NCBI GenBank assembly: GCA_019694755.1
Contig: JAIBBI010000041.1
Span: forward strand, 1 to 36,466
Source: Gemmataceae bacterium
GTDB taxonomy: Bacteria; Planctomycetota; Planctomycetia; Gemmatales; Gemmataceae
DNA: 36,466 nucleotides
Reading direction: 5' to 3'
The notes under the pieces are model-generated. The model made no database searches, was not told the origin of the DNA, and was given only the letters and a program-made list of their open reading frames with translations. Below, one piece after another: positions 1-6,356 of the stretch (its first letter is position 1; each line of letters starts with the position of its first letter). The position numbers and the translations under genes are program-made.

Positions 1-321
1 GAGACAGGAACGAACTCGCTGATCGACGGGACCTACAACCTGACGATCCTGGCGGACCAGTTCGTCGGCCTCGGCTTCGACGGCAACAACGACGGGATCG
101 GCGGCGACAACTACACCCTCGTCGGCAACCCGGCAGCCGCGCCGAAGCTCTTCCGCCTGTTCGGCGACGCCGACGGCAATGGACAGGTGACCTCTGCCGA
201 CTTCCTCTCTTTCCGCCTTGCGTTTCTAGGCAGCAGTACGGCTTTCGACTTCGACGGCAACGGTTCGGTCGACAGCGGAGACTTCCTGCAATTCCGGCTG
301 CGGTTCCTGCAGTCGGTGTAG
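1..321 (+). CDS. C-terminal end of a large secreted protein with dockerin-like tail (5' truncated by window edge)
   Basis: The open frame runs from base 1 to a TAG stop at 319-321 and gives 106 residues with no start in the window. The last 60 residues hold two EF-hand/dockerin-type calcium loops, DADGNGQVTSADF and DFDGNGSVDSGDF, each followed by a short helix, and the chain ends in FRLRFLQSV. The whole 106 residues align with the C-terminus of the 8394-residue protein encoded at 6357-31541, including the preceding 'DGxYNL' and 'GNP' segments, so the two are paralogous at least in their tails. Many synonymous positions differ between the two, which suggests an old duplication kept under selection. 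Tails of this type are common on planctomycete exoproteins. A sorting or anchoring role is inferred, and no cohesin partner is visible. A hairpin lies 18 bases after the stop. Confidence 0.9.
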   Translation, partial: ETGTNSLIDGTYNLTILADQFVGLGFDGNNDGIGGDNYTLVGNPAAAPKLFRLFGDADGNGQVTSADFLSFRLAFLGSSTAFDFDGNGSVDSGDFLQFRLRFLQSV

Positions 322-339
322 TCATGGAAAATCAAGTGA

Positions 340-367
340 CTGGAGTGCGGCATCCGCCGCACTCCAG
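340..367 (+). terminator. Perfect 12-bp hairpin after the stop of the partial exoprotein gene
   Basis: The arms ctggagtgcggc and gccgcactccag are exact reverse complements around a 4-base loop (352-355). The hairpin starts 18 bases after the stop codon at 321 and is followed by a weakly T-containing stretch (cctcttgacgttt) rather than a clear T-run. Position and strength suit a transcription terminator or mRNA-stabilising hairpin; the missing T-run lowers confidence in a classical intrinsic terminator. Confidence 0.5.
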
Positions 368-379
368 CCTCTTGACGTT

Positions 380-690
380 TCGCTCCATCACCCGATGACG
401 CTCCGGCCTCCACCGTCGTTACCCCGGCGGTTCCTCGTGGTTCAGGATCTTCGCCAGCGTCTTCCCGGGAATCCGATACTGCTCGCACGCCTGACGCTTG
501 CTCAGCCCGCCGGTCAGAACCCGGCGTCGGATCTCGCTCCTTGGCTTCCTGGTCGCGTACACCTCGGTGCCTCCTGCGGCCGAATGACGGGCTGTTCCCC
601 GTCATCGCGGACCAGTGTAATGCACCGTTGTGCGCTGCACTCTTTCCGCGCCGCCGACGCCCCGCGCCTTACTTTACTCCGCCGCACACA
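380..690 (-). mobile_element. IS21-family remnant, copy A (left terminal repeat plus istA 5' fragment)
   Basis: Read on the minus strand, the element begins near 690 with a terminal repeat (tgtgtgcggcggagtaaagt), has GC-rich sub-repeats typical of IS21 ends, an AGGAGG ribosome site, then a GTG start at 562. The reading frame 562-419 encodes 47 residues ending NHEEPPG and stops at TAA. The stretch GLSKRQACEQYRIPGKTLAK matches the N-terminal helix-turn-helix of IstA-type transposases. After the stop, IS-like sequence continues to about 380 and is then lost. No istB or second terminal repeat is present. The same fragment recurs as copies B and C in the same orientation. Confidence 0.75.
419..562 (-). 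pseudogene. istA: istA fragment (IS21 transposase N-terminus), copy A
   Basis: This 47-residue frame has a GTG start and a well-placed AGGAGG site seven bases upstream. It corresponds to the extreme N-terminus of an IstA transposase of about 500 residues: a basic start followed by one helix-turn-helix (about residues 19-40). The catalytic DDE domain is absent. The frame ends at a TAA right after PPG; copy B has a TAA at the same place while copy C reads on, so the nonsense change may have arisen once before A and B separated. It is not expected to be functional. Confidence 0.7.
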
Positions 691-721
691 ATCACTTATC
701 CAATCAAAAGCTCCGCCTGCG

Positions 722-1825
722 TCACGTAACTTCCAGGACCCGTGGACCGAAGACATCAAATCGCGGTGTAATTCCCAATCCCGGTTCTGTCGAGGCTCTC
801 AGGAATCCGTTCTCGCGCTGCGGGGCACCGGTCGCACTGGGCACAGTGACGTAACTGTTGAAATCAGTGCTCGTGAAACGGTACTCTTCCGGCGTGCTAT
901 GCGCCAGATGAGCGATCGCCGCGGTCGTGATGTCGCCACCCCAACTGTCTTCCAGCGTCATCGCGATTCCCATCGACACGCACAAGTCACGGACCTGCTT
1001 CGTTTTCGTCAGGCCGCCGAGTTTGCTGATTTTCAGATTGACCACGTCCATCGCCAGGTCGGCTTTGGCCCGTAAGAGCATGTCGAGGCCATCGACATTC
1101 TCGTCAAGCACGAAAGGATGATCGGTGTGCCTTCGCACCGATAGGCACTCTTCGTAGGTCAAACACGGCTGTTCAATGTAGACATCGACGTCGCGCACGG
1201 CACGAGCAACTCGCATCGCCTCGTGCTGAGTCCATCCGGTGTTGGCGTCTGCGATCAAACGGTCGGAGGACGCAAGAATCGCTCCTACTTGGCGAATGCG
1301 TTGGATGTCCTGGTCGGGATCGCCGCCCACTTTCAGCTGGAAACGCGTGTAGCCCTCAGCGCGATAGCCAGCGACGCGGGCGGCCATCTGGTCAGGCGAC
1401 TCCTGTGAGATCGCTCGGTACAGCCGAATCGCCTCGCCGAATCGCCCACCCATCAGCACACAAACGGGCAATCCGGTCGCTCGGCCGAGAATATCCCAGC
1501 AGGCGATGTCGATGCCACTCTTGACATACGGATGGCCTTTAAGGGCAGCGTCCATGCGCTGATTGAGTTTGAGCAGTTCGCGTGGGTCGTAGCCGAGCAG
1601 ATGTGGCGCAAGTTCGCGCAAGCCGGCCCGCACCCCCTCGGCATAGGCCGGCAGGTAGAACGGTCCGAGAGGGCAGACTTCCCCAAATCCGACGAGGCCG
1701 GTGTCGGTTTCCACGCCCACGATTGTGCTGTCGAAAACGGTAACCGATTTCCCGCCCGACCATTTGTAGCTGCCTTCCCGGAGTGGCAACTCCACTCGGT
1801 GAGCAAAAATGCGAACAATCCGCAT
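722..1825 (-). CDS. Enolase-superfamily (MR/MLE) dehydratase, probably cis-3-hydroxy-L-proline dehydratase type
   Basis: The 367-residue protein has the usual length of the mandelate racemase/muconate lactonizing enzyme family: an N-terminal capping domain (1-125) and a TIM barrel with the metal ligands Asp193 (ADAN), Glu218 (IEQP) and Asp241 (LDEN). Catalytic bases are Lys165 (FQLKVGG) and Lys265 (NLKISK). The first lysine of the KxK pair is Gln163, so one base acts on that face rather than two. The segments [23 protein letters not shown] and [11 protein letters not shown] are, from memory, like the cis-3-hydroxyproline dehydratase group, which dehydrates the amino acid to a pyrroline carboxylate; this substrate call is tentative and an acid-sugar dehydratase remains possible. 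The ATG at 1825 has a GGAG 10 bases upstream. It is the last gene of the operon, 64 bases after the DUF1080 gene. Confidence 0.88.
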   Translation of the reverse strand: MRIVRIFAHRVELPLREGSYKWSGGKSVTVFDSTIVGVETDTGLVGFGEVCPLGPFYLPAYAEGVRAGLRELAPHLLGYDPRELLKLNQRMDAALKGHPYVKSGIDIACWDILGRATGLPVCVLMGGRFGEAIRLYRAISQESPDQMAARVAGYRAEGYTRFQLKVGGDPDQDIQRIRQVGAILASSDRLIADANTGWTQHEAMRVARAVRDVDVYIEQPCLTYEECLSVRRHTDHPFVLDENVDGLDMLLRAKADLAMDVVNLKISKLGGLTKTKQVRDLCVSMGIAMTLEDSWGGDITTAAIAHLAHSTPEEYRFTSTDFNSYVTVPSATGAPQRENGFLRASTEPGLGITPRFDVFGPRVLEVT

Positions 1826-1889
1826 GGTGTGACCACTCCGTTAGCTCAGCCGTTTCGCAGGTATAATTCGGGCAACTCATGGCTCGCAA

Positions 1890-2639
1890 TCACTTGCCGG
1901 CTTCCCCGGGTTCGTACATCAAGGCATGGTCGTCCGCCGGGAGGACCCACACGTTTCGAAACTTCACAGGGTTGCCGTGATCCTGAAGGAATAGCGGGCC
2001 AACCATCGTCTTCTTTTGCCGGTTACGGATCGTTTCCAGATAAGGGGTCGTGCCGTTTCGAAACGGGTGGAACGCCGATTTTGCTTCGCCGAACCGAGTT
2101 TCGTTTTGAACTGTTTTGCCGTTGAACCAGACAGTTACGGTCCCGCTCTCGACGATCCTGCCCGCGTCGTCGCGCCGCGGTGCGCGATAGCGGATGTCAA
2201 ACGCCTGCCACTCCCCGGGCTTCCGGCAGGCGTTTTCGAGTGGCGGTGAAAAGCCGTACAGTGCGCCGGCATCCTCCTGCGTGACCTTCTCCCTCCCGAA
2301 CGAGTTCAGAATCTGAATCTCGTAGTGGCCGTGGATGTAGACCCCGCTGTTACCAGGCCCCTTCTCAGGCAACAGAAACTCGACGTGGATGTCGGCGTCT
2401 TTGAAGTGAAGTTTGGAGACGATGTGATTCCTGTTGCCTTTTGGCTTTGAGGTGACCACACCGTCCTCGATCGGCCAATTGATCCTCTCGCCCGCCATGC
2501 TCAAAAACGAGTGATTCCCCTTCCCGTCGAGCAGTACGGTTGCCCCCTTGGGAGGTGGGACGGGAAGCGAACACTGGCCCGGTTTGAAGTCCGGATCAGC
2601 CCCGGAAATTACCAGTGAGAGCAGAATAGCAGGTGCCAT
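1890..2639 (-). CDS. DUF1080 / 3-keto-disaccharide hydrolase family secreted protein
   Basis: The 249-residue protein has the concanavalin-like fold family DUF1080 (PF06439, now called 3-keto-disaccharide hydrolase). Typical signs are the N-terminal 'VLLDGKG' strand, the IEDGVVTSKPKG segment, and GNSGVYIHGHYEIQILNSFG at about 96-115, followed by the YxEIQ-linked strands and the late LQDHGNPVKFRNVWV strand at the C-terminus. Such proteins in planctomycetes act on glycosidic substrates outside the cytoplasm. The ATG at 2639 is preferred over an upstream in-frame GTG at 2666 because GGAG lies eight bases before it and because it starts directly with a hydrophobic signal peptide (MAPAILLSLVISGA). 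The gene begins 36 bases after the sulfatase stop and is surely co-transcribed with it. Confidence 0.9.
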   Translation of the reverse strand: MAPAILLSLVISGADPDFKPGQCSLPVPPPKGATVLLDGKGNHSFLSMAGERINWPIEDGVVTSKPKGNRNHIVSKLHFKDADIHVEFLLPEKGPGNSGVYIHGHYEIQILNSFGREKVTQEDAGALYGFSPPLENACRKPGEWQAFDIRYRAPRRDDAGRIVESGTVTVWFNGKTVQNETRFGEAKSAFHPFRNGTTPYLETIRNRQKKTMVGPLFLQDHGNPVKFRNVWVLPADDHALMYEPGEAGK

Positions 2640-2675
2640 ATGGGCGACTCCAACGTGAGTGCTCACTCTCCGTCG

Positions 2676-4232
2676 TTACTTGCCCCGTCTGTCCCAGATG
2701 ATTTCCACGTCGTTCCTTTGCGTGGGTCCGGGGGTACTCCGACCCTCTGATACATACCGTTCTATGAGGGCTATCATTTCCTTCACCCGCGCCGGCTCGG
2801 AAGCATATCGGTTGTCCTTTTGCGTTGGATCTTTGGCCAGGTTGAACAGTTCCGCCACCTCGGTGTGTGGGCTGTACTCGCGGTCTTTCCGGAACCAGTC
2901 GGGTTCGCCCCGCTTGCCGTTGTCGTCGCCGGTGCGGGCAAGAATCAGCACCCAGTCGCCTTGGCGAATAGCGAACTTGCCTTGCCCGCTGTGGAGCACA
3001 GTCGCCTCCCGGACCGGAGCATTCCGCTTCTCGCTGAAGAGGGCGGGCAAGATGCTCACACTGTCCACGCCCGCGTCGGCGGGCAATCTGACTTGCAGCA
3101 AGGCAGCCAGGCTTGCCATCAGATCGACGTGGCAGATGGTCTCGTCCGACACGGCCCCGGCCGTGATCTGCCCCGGCCAGCGGGCAAGGAACGGCACTCG
3201 ATGCCCGCCCTCCCAGGCGTCCCGTTTCGCGCCGCGGAGCAGGCCCATGCTCGCGTGTGCAAACACCTGCAGTCGGTCGTATGCTCCGGGGTTCACCTCG
3301 CCGGTAATCTCAGGGCCGTTGTCGCTCGTGACGATCACCAGCGTCTTTTCGGCCACGCCCGCGCGCGTGAGCGCGTCGAGCACCGCCCCCACCACGTGAT
3401 CGGTCTGAACTACGAAATCGCCGAAGTCGCCCGCCCGGCTCTTTCCCCTGAACGCCGGCGAGGGGACCACCGGGTAGTGCGGCGATGTCAGGGGCAAGTA
3501 CAGGAAGAACGGCTTGTCGCCTTTTGCCGCAGTCCCGATGTACTCGACCGCGCGTTTTTCCAGCCCCGGCAACACATCGACCAGTTTCCAACCGGGAACC
3601 ATTGGGCCAGCGTGGTTAAATGAACCCCGGCCGACCGGCGCCACCTCCGAAGGTGTACCAACTGTGCGGTTGTTTTCGATGAAACAGAACGGCGGGTAAT
3701 TCGGAACGTCGGTCCCGAAGTAAAGGTCGAACCCGCGCGTGGTCGGTCCGTCCGGAATCGGCTTGGTAAAGTCCCGCTTGCCGCCGTCGTCGGGTCCGGG
3801 CCAACCCCAGCCGAGGTGCCACTTGCCGATGCACGCAGTGGCGTATCCCTGTTGGCGGAGCATACCGGGAACTGTCAGCTGCTTTTCGGCTATGAGGGGT
3901 TGCGAGAATGGACCAATGACGTTCCGCTGCAGCCGGGTCCGCCAGGCGTATCGTCCGGTAAGCAGGGCGTACCGGGTTGGCGTGCACACGGCGGACGGGG
4001 AATGCGCGTCCGTGAATCGCATTCCGTCCCCGGCGAGCCGATCCATGTTCGGTGTCGGAATCCTGGACGCCGGGTTGTAGCAGCCGACGTCGCCGTAGCC
4101 GAGGTCATCCGCCAGGATGTAAACGATGTTCGGCTTCGACGGTTCGCCGGCTCGCGCTTTCGAATGGCACACACCAGCCGCGAAGAAAATCAGCAGTCCC
4201 CAGGGTAAGTTGAACAGGCAAATCCGCTTCAT
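2676..4232 (-). CDS. Secreted sulfatase (Cys-type, formylglycine dependent)
   Basis: The 518-residue protein is a full-length alkaline-phosphatase-superfamily sulfatase that hydrolyses sulfate esters, probably on polysaccharides. A signal peptide covers about 1-28. Metal ligands appear in ADDLGYGD (Asp42, Asp43); the formylglycine motif CTPTR is at 83-87 (Cys83 is the residue oxidised to formylglycine); GKWHLGW and the C-terminal-half metal motif SDNGPE follow. The modifying enzyme is not in the window. An open frame extends upstream to 4484, but the ATG at 4232 is chosen because it overlaps the esterase stop as ATGA, has AAGGGA just before it, and starts the signal peptide. This coupling ties the sulfatase to the esterase gene. 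The family is strongly expanded in planctomycetes. The exact sulfated substrate cannot be told from sequence alone. Confidence 0.95.
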   Translation of the reverse strand: MKRICLFNLPWGLLIFFAAGVCHSKARAGEPSKPNIVYILADDLGYGDVGCYNPASRIPTPNMDRLAGDGMRFTDAHSPSAVCTPTRYALLTGRYAWRTRLQRNVIGPFSQPLIAEKQLTVPGMLRQQGYATACIGKWHLGWGWPGPDDGGKRDFTKPIPDGPTTRGFDLYFGTDVPNYPPFCFIENNRTVGTPSEVAPVGRGSFNHAGPMVPGWKLVDVLPGLEKRAVEYIGTAAKGDKPFFLYLPLTSPHYPVVPSPAFRGKSRAGDFGDFVVQTDHVVGAVLDALTRAGVAEKTLVIVTSDNGPEITGEVNPGAYDRLQVFAHASMGLLRGAKRDAWEGGHRVPFLARWPGQITAGAVSDETICHVDLMASLAALLQVRLPADAGVDSVSILPALFSEKRNAPVREATVLHSGQGKFAIRQGDWVLILARTGDDNGKRGEPDWFRKDREYSPHTEVAELFNLAKDPTQKDNRYASEPARVKEMIALIERYVSEGRSTPGPTQRNDVEIIWDRRGK

Positions 4233-5287
4233 GAATAGTCCCTTTTCTTGAAGAGATCCGCCATCGCCCAGCCGAGGCGCATGCCCACTTCCAGGTACGT
4301 CTCGGCATTGCGGTTGTAGTGGTAGCCCTGGTTCTTGGGCGAGTCGGCGGCCTCCCGCCACAGGTCGCGGGAATCGATCACCTTCACGTTTCCACGGAAC
4401 TTGGGATACATCCTGGCGTCGCCGATCGCGAGTTGCGCTTCGGCGATCTTCAGCCCCAGGCCCTCGCGACCGGGGTTGCCGCAACCGGTGGCCAGCACGA
4501 ATTTGGCCTTCGGAGCGTCGTAGTCCTTCCGCAGGCTCTCGATCAGTCGTTCCAGGTTCTCTTCGTACTTGTCGGCGTGGGCGGCGTTACCGGTGTCCTT
4601 GTGCCCCTGCCACCAGACGAAACCGGCGACCTCGTACTGCTGGTCCCTGTACTCCGGATACCATTTCGCGATAGTCTTCAGTGCTTCCTTGGCATTTGCC
4701 ATGTCGTCGTCGTATTGTTTGCCGGCGTACCACTTCACCTCTTTCCTGGGTTGACCTTCGACCCAGGAATCAGGCGTGTCCTTGTATCCGGCGTAGGTTT
4801 TGCCGCCATAGGTGTACGGTTTGCTGCCGGGAGGAAGAAGGTCCCAACCCAGGCTGCGGTTACCAATACATGACTTGAGTACGAGCACCGGCTCATCGAG
4901 GACTTGCCCCATCACGAAACCGAAGCCGAGTTCCGGGCCGATCGACTTGCCATTATTCGCGGTCGGGCTGAGTGGGGCGCCCTTCCTGACGCGGGCATCG
5001 TAATAGTAGACATCTCTCCGCTCCGTCCACTTTTCGCCATCGACGAGCCAGGGGTACTTCTTCTCCTGGCGGGTCAGATTCAAAAGCGACCCCTTCGCGG
5101 TCTCGGGGCCGATGTCCCCCATGCCGACCATGTTCGACTGACCCATCAGAATGAACACTCGAATCGGCTCACCGGCCGCGCCGGGCTTTTCGTCCGGCTT
5201 CAGAATCGTCTTGGGATGTTCGTCGGCGAGTGCCGGACCGATGGTCAGGAATGCCGCAACGATGGTCAAGGAGAAACGACTTGGCAT
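4229..5287 (-). CDS. SASA-domain carbohydrate esterase (sialate O-acetylesterase-like, SGNH fold)
   Basis: The 352-residue protein has a signal peptide (1-21, ending ALA-DEH) and an SASA/DUF303 domain. The nucleophile motif is VFILMGQSNMVGMGD with Ser51 in GQSN; a middle block FVWWQGHKD contributes substrate-pocket residues; and the late GYHYNRNAETYL supplies the catalytic His. The likely reaction is removal of acetyl groups from sugars of an extracellular polymer, which would help the downstream sulfatase. The ATG at 5287 has GGAG seven bases upstream. A frame continues up to an ATG at 5329 that would add an Arg-rich stretch (ARRRFRW) and overlaps the stop of the small ORF at 5326; this longer start is a weaker alternative. 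It is the first well-supported gene of the operon. Confidence 0.88.
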   Translation of the reverse strand: MPSRFSLTIVAAFLTIGPALADEHPKTILKPDEKPGAAGEPIRVFILMGQSNMVGMGDIGPETAKGSLLNLTRQEKKYPWLVDGEKWTERRDVYYYDARVRKGAPLSPTANNGKSIGPELGFGFVMGQVLDEPVLVLKSCIGNRSLGWDLLPPGSKPYTYGGKTYAGYKDTPDSWVEGQPRKEVKWYAGKQYDDDMANAKEALKTIAKWYPEYRDQQYEVAGFVWWQGHKDTGNAAHADKYEENLERLIESLRKDYDAPKAKFVLATGCGNPGREGLGLKIAEAQLAIGDARMYPKFRGNVKVIDSRDLWREAADSPKNQGYHYNRNAETYLEVGMRLGWAMADLFKKRDYS

Positions 5288-5325
5288 GATTCGACTCCAC
5301 CGGAACCTGCGTCTTGCCAGCATAC

Positions 5326-5556
5326 TCATTCCCGCCCTGCCGGGCGTAGATCTAACCGGTCCAGTTCATTTGCCGCATCTCGAATCGACTCTCGATGCTC
5401 TTTTCGCTCGGCGTCGGAAAGCTCAGCGATCAACCGAGCGTGGCGGTCCGCGAAGTGAAAACAGCTCACGACACGGCTGTTACGCTGTAACAGAATACAG
5501 AAGCCTGCGACTTCCTTGACGTCCGCCGTGCCGTGCGGGACGAACAGGTAGCCCAC
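5326..5556 (-). CDS. Small uncharacterised ORF, possibly the remnant of a truncated gene
   Basis: This is a GTG-started frame of 76 residues whose C-terminal half (ELSDAERKEHRESIRDAANEL) is strongly charged and likely helical. I do not recognise the family. Two things argue that it was or is a gene: its stop overlaps an in-frame ATG of the esterase reading frame (5329) as ATGA, and its composition is not obviously that of an antisense shadow. Against it, the frame is closed upstream by the very stop codon of the ISAs1 transposase fragment at 5569, no ribosome site is evident, and its N-terminus may have been removed by the insertion. Confidence 0.35.
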   Translation of the reverse strand: MGYLFVPHGTADVKEVAGFCILLQRNSRVVSCFHFADRHARLIAELSDAERKEHRESIRDAANELDRLDLRPAGRE

Positions 5557-5568
5557 GGCCGGCGCACA

Positions 5569-5989
5569 TCACACCGTGTTGGCGATGAGTACTTGCGCCA
5601 GGAAACTGGTTTTGTGGCCGCGGCGGAGGAGTTTGCCGCGGAGGCTGTCTTTGACCGGGCGCCGTTTGACCAAGCTGATGGCGAAGCGTCGTAGCCAGCT
5701 CAGATTGTTCGCCAGCGTGCGTTCCCGGATCTTACTGTCGTCTTTGCGCAACGTCAGATCGAATGCACAGTGAATCGCCTCGATCGACCAGTGCCGCTGC
5801 ACTGCTTCGACGAACCACTTGCTTTTCAGGCAGCCGCTGCAGCCGTGGAAACGCATCTCCATGCTCTTCCAACCTTCGGCATGCTGCATGTACCGCAACG
5901 CGCAGCCGAACGCCTTCACCTTGGGGCAGTCGGCGGCCGGAGCAAAGTCCCACGACACCTTTGTCAGAAAACAACTCCGCTCGTAGATC
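5569..5989 (-). pseudogene. ISAs1-family transposase, C-terminal fragment
   Basis: The confident part (5569-5822) encodes FVEAVQRHWSIEAIH..., then LRKDDSKIRERTLANNLSWL and RRFAISLVKRRP, ending at TGA 5569. This is the C-terminal end of ISAs1-family DDE transposases, where 'RxHWxIEN' carries the last catalytic Glu and 'NLSxLRRxAxxLxKR' follows. Upstream in the same frame (to about 5974) residues such as GCALRYMQHAEGW are not recognisable and may be decayed transposase. About three quarters of the usual protein is missing, and at 5990 the sequence switches to IS21 copy B. It is non-functional. An unbroken 242-residue frame across both elements is an accident of the junction. Confidence 0.7.
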
Positions 5990-5990
5990 C

Positions 5991-6298
5991 GGCCGGGCCG
6001 GCCTCCACCGTCGTTACCCCGCCGGTTCCTCGTGGGTATGGATCTTGACCGGCTTTTTCCAGTGATCCTGTATTGTTTGCACCCCCGCCTGTTGCTGAGC
6101 CCGCCGGTCAGAACCCGGCGTTGGATCTCGCTCCGTGGCTCCTTGTTCGCCGACACCTCGGCGCCTCCTGCGGCCGGAGACGGGCTGTCACCCGTCATCC
6201 CATACCACACCGCACAGTTGTAAGCTGCGCTTTTACCCCGCCGACATCGCCCCGCTCCGCCCCGCGCTGCACTTTTACACCGCCGCCCGCCACCCACA
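5991..6298 (-). mobile_element. IS21-family remnant, copy B
   Basis: On the minus strand this copy starts near 6298 with a terminal repeat tgtgggtggcgg and the sub-repeat gcggcggtgtaaaagtg. A GGAGG site and a GTG at 6156 follow, then an istA fragment. The first 32 codons read SEIQRRVLTGGLSNRRGCKQ-like, but a one-base shift after 'YRIT' moves the continuation (HTHEEPAG) into another frame, ending at the same TAA (6014-6016) as in copy A. The element ends at the junction with the ISAs1 fragment. Its outer end is 58 bases downstream of the giant gene's stop. Confidence 0.7.
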
Positions 6299-6356
6299 AT
6301 AGCTTTTCTCCCTTCCAGAACATCTTCGACTCACGGGAACTGGTGGAACTCCAGAC

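Noticed and set aside
395-1075. 226-residue plus-strand frame over IS21 copy A and the dehydratase gene
   Set aside because: It spans an IS remnant and the antisense of a well-supported gene; it shows no recognisable protein.
2640-2666. GTG at 2666 as start of the DUF1080 gene
   Set aside because: The ATG at 2639 has the better-placed GGAG and begins directly with the signal peptide.
4233-4484. Upstream extension of the sulfatase frame to 4484
   Set aside because: The extension overlaps the esterase gene and encodes arginine-rich shadow sequence; the ATG at 4232 starts the signal peptide and overlaps the esterase stop.
5569-6297. 242-residue frame as one gene
   Set aside because: Its two halves belong to different insertion elements (IS21 copy B and ISAs1); the continuous frame is a product of their junction.
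6299-6356. Terminator after the giant gene
   Set aside because: Only four-base stems can be drawn in this stretch; this is too weak to call.
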